From NCBI GenBank assembly GCA_964438605.1, contig CAYTKT010000075.1:1-5616 (forward strand): a stretch of 5,616 nt of DNA. The letters are read 5' to 3'. This DNA is from Alangreenwoodia sp964438605 (GTDB taxonomy: Bacteria > Bacillota > Clostridia > Peptostreptococcales > Anaerovoracaceae). Below are positions 5,106 to 5,616 of this stretch, one piece after another. The translations under genes and the position numbers were made by a program. Within the stretch, counting starts at the first letter, position 1; every line of letters begins with the position of its first letter. Under the pieces are notes generated by a model. It made no database searches and was not told the origin of the DNA. It saw nothing but the letters and a program-made list of their open reading frames with translations.

Positions 5106-5616
5106 TTAGTCTACCTCTGAGTAACTTACATCAAACGTCACATGATAAATTTCCGTCGCTTCTTTTCTACCGCTCTCATCCCATTTAACCCGAACCCAGT
5201 AATCTGTGTTTTTCTTCGTAGCATTGAAAACAAAGGACAAGTGGTCTTCAGCGAAATCATTCATTATAAAACGACTGGACTTCGCTCCGCTCCAATCTTT
5301 TGGTTTTTCTTCACTCTCAACATACTCCATGATTGCTTCATAAAATGCGTTATAATATGCGCTACCCTCCTCGGCGTCCGCATCATGAGGCATACAAAAT
5401 CCTACACCGACCCAGTATCCCATCTCCGATAATTCCCCTTCACACTGTTTCAGCCCCTTGACCGACACCGAAATATGAGTGATGTTGTCCTCATCAGGCG
5501 AGGTAATCTTTACTTTGCTGGAAGTAAAGTTCAATCCTGAGGAAGAGTCATAGTCTTCAATTCCAAATGACTCGACGCGTACTTCTGGTCGAACGGAATT
5601 TGCAGGAAGAATGTCA
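5106..5616 (-). CDS. Hypothetical protein, C-terminal part (start beyond right edge)
   Basis: The frame is open from the right edge to TAA at 5106, giving 169 visible residues. An internal TTG at 5534 could be mistaken for a start, but the frame continues upstream without a stop (LPANSVRPEVRVESFGIEDY...) and no good ribosome-binding site precedes it. I therefore treat the gene as partial. The sequence alternates short hydrophobic and polar stretches (HISVSVKGL, GYWVGVGFCMP, LSFVFNATKKNTDYWVRVKW, IYHVTFDVSYSEVD), suggesting a beta-sandwich of the immunoglobulin or fibronectin III kind. This would fit an extracellular or lipoprotein domain. That fold is a guess from strand pattern, with no diagnostic motif seen. 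It probably forms a transcription unit with the small frame at 4833-5042. Confidence 0.65.
   Translation of the reverse strand, partial: DILPANSVRPEVRVESFGIEDYDSSSGLNFTSSKVKITSPDEDNITHISVSVKGLKQCEGELSEMGYWVGVGFCMPHDADAEEGSAYYNAFYEAIMEYVESEEKPKDWSGAKSSRFIMNDFAEDHLSFVFNATKKNTDYWVRVKWDESGRKEATEIYHVTFDVSYSEVD

Noticed and set aside
5142..5432. 96-codon plus-strand frame
   Set aside because: It is antisense to the better supported partial gene at 5106-5616, and I see no ribosome-binding site.
1..5616. CRISPR array, tRNA or rRNA genes
   Set aside because: I saw no regularly spaced identical short repeats and no tRNA- or rRNA-like sequence. The only large repeat is the 2529-bp-offset gene duplication.

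Overview
The window most likely comes from a low-to-mid GC Firmicute, probably a gut-type clostridium. The evidence is the AGGAGG ribosome-binding sites, the TATAAT-type promoters, and a gene family (AAA-ATPase-like plus PD-(D/E)XK nuclease) that is often amplified in Clostridia, Bacteroidetes and Fusobacteria. No marker gene is present, so the placement is low confidence.

Layout. All intact genes read on the minus strand. The left 4.3 kb is a direct tandem pair of paralogous genes for predicted ATPase/nuclease fusion proteins. Copy A (stop beyond the left edge, start at 1414) and copy B (2216-3943) are offset by exactly 2529 bp with no net indel. The repeat includes about 400 bp upstream of each gene and ends abruptly at 1818 and 4347. 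Each copy carries its own sigma-70-type promoter (GTGACA, 17 nt, TATAAT), a leader of about 186 nt and a perfect Shine-Dalgarno sequence. A strong intrinsic terminator at 1878-1924 lies between the copies, so they appear to be two independent transcription units. The 330 bp from 1389 to 1718 is identical in both copies, whereas the proteins differ at roughly 80 of 471 aligned residues, with the changes concentrated in two patches.

To the right of the repeat (4348-4832) is decayed mobile-element DNA: an imperfect long inverted repeat (4393-4468) and a broken plus-strand remnant of an IS30-family transposase around its HWECD catalytic motif (4493-4693).

The right end has two minus-strand reading frames of unknown function. 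One is a 169-residue C-terminal part of a gene entering from beyond the right edge (stop at 5106). The other is a small 69-residue frame downstream of it (4833-5042).

Overall this looks like an accessory, recombination-prone region. The most interesting signal is the duplicated ATPase-nuclease gene, whose regulatory leader is better conserved between copies than its coding sequence. Its biological role is not established from the sequence.
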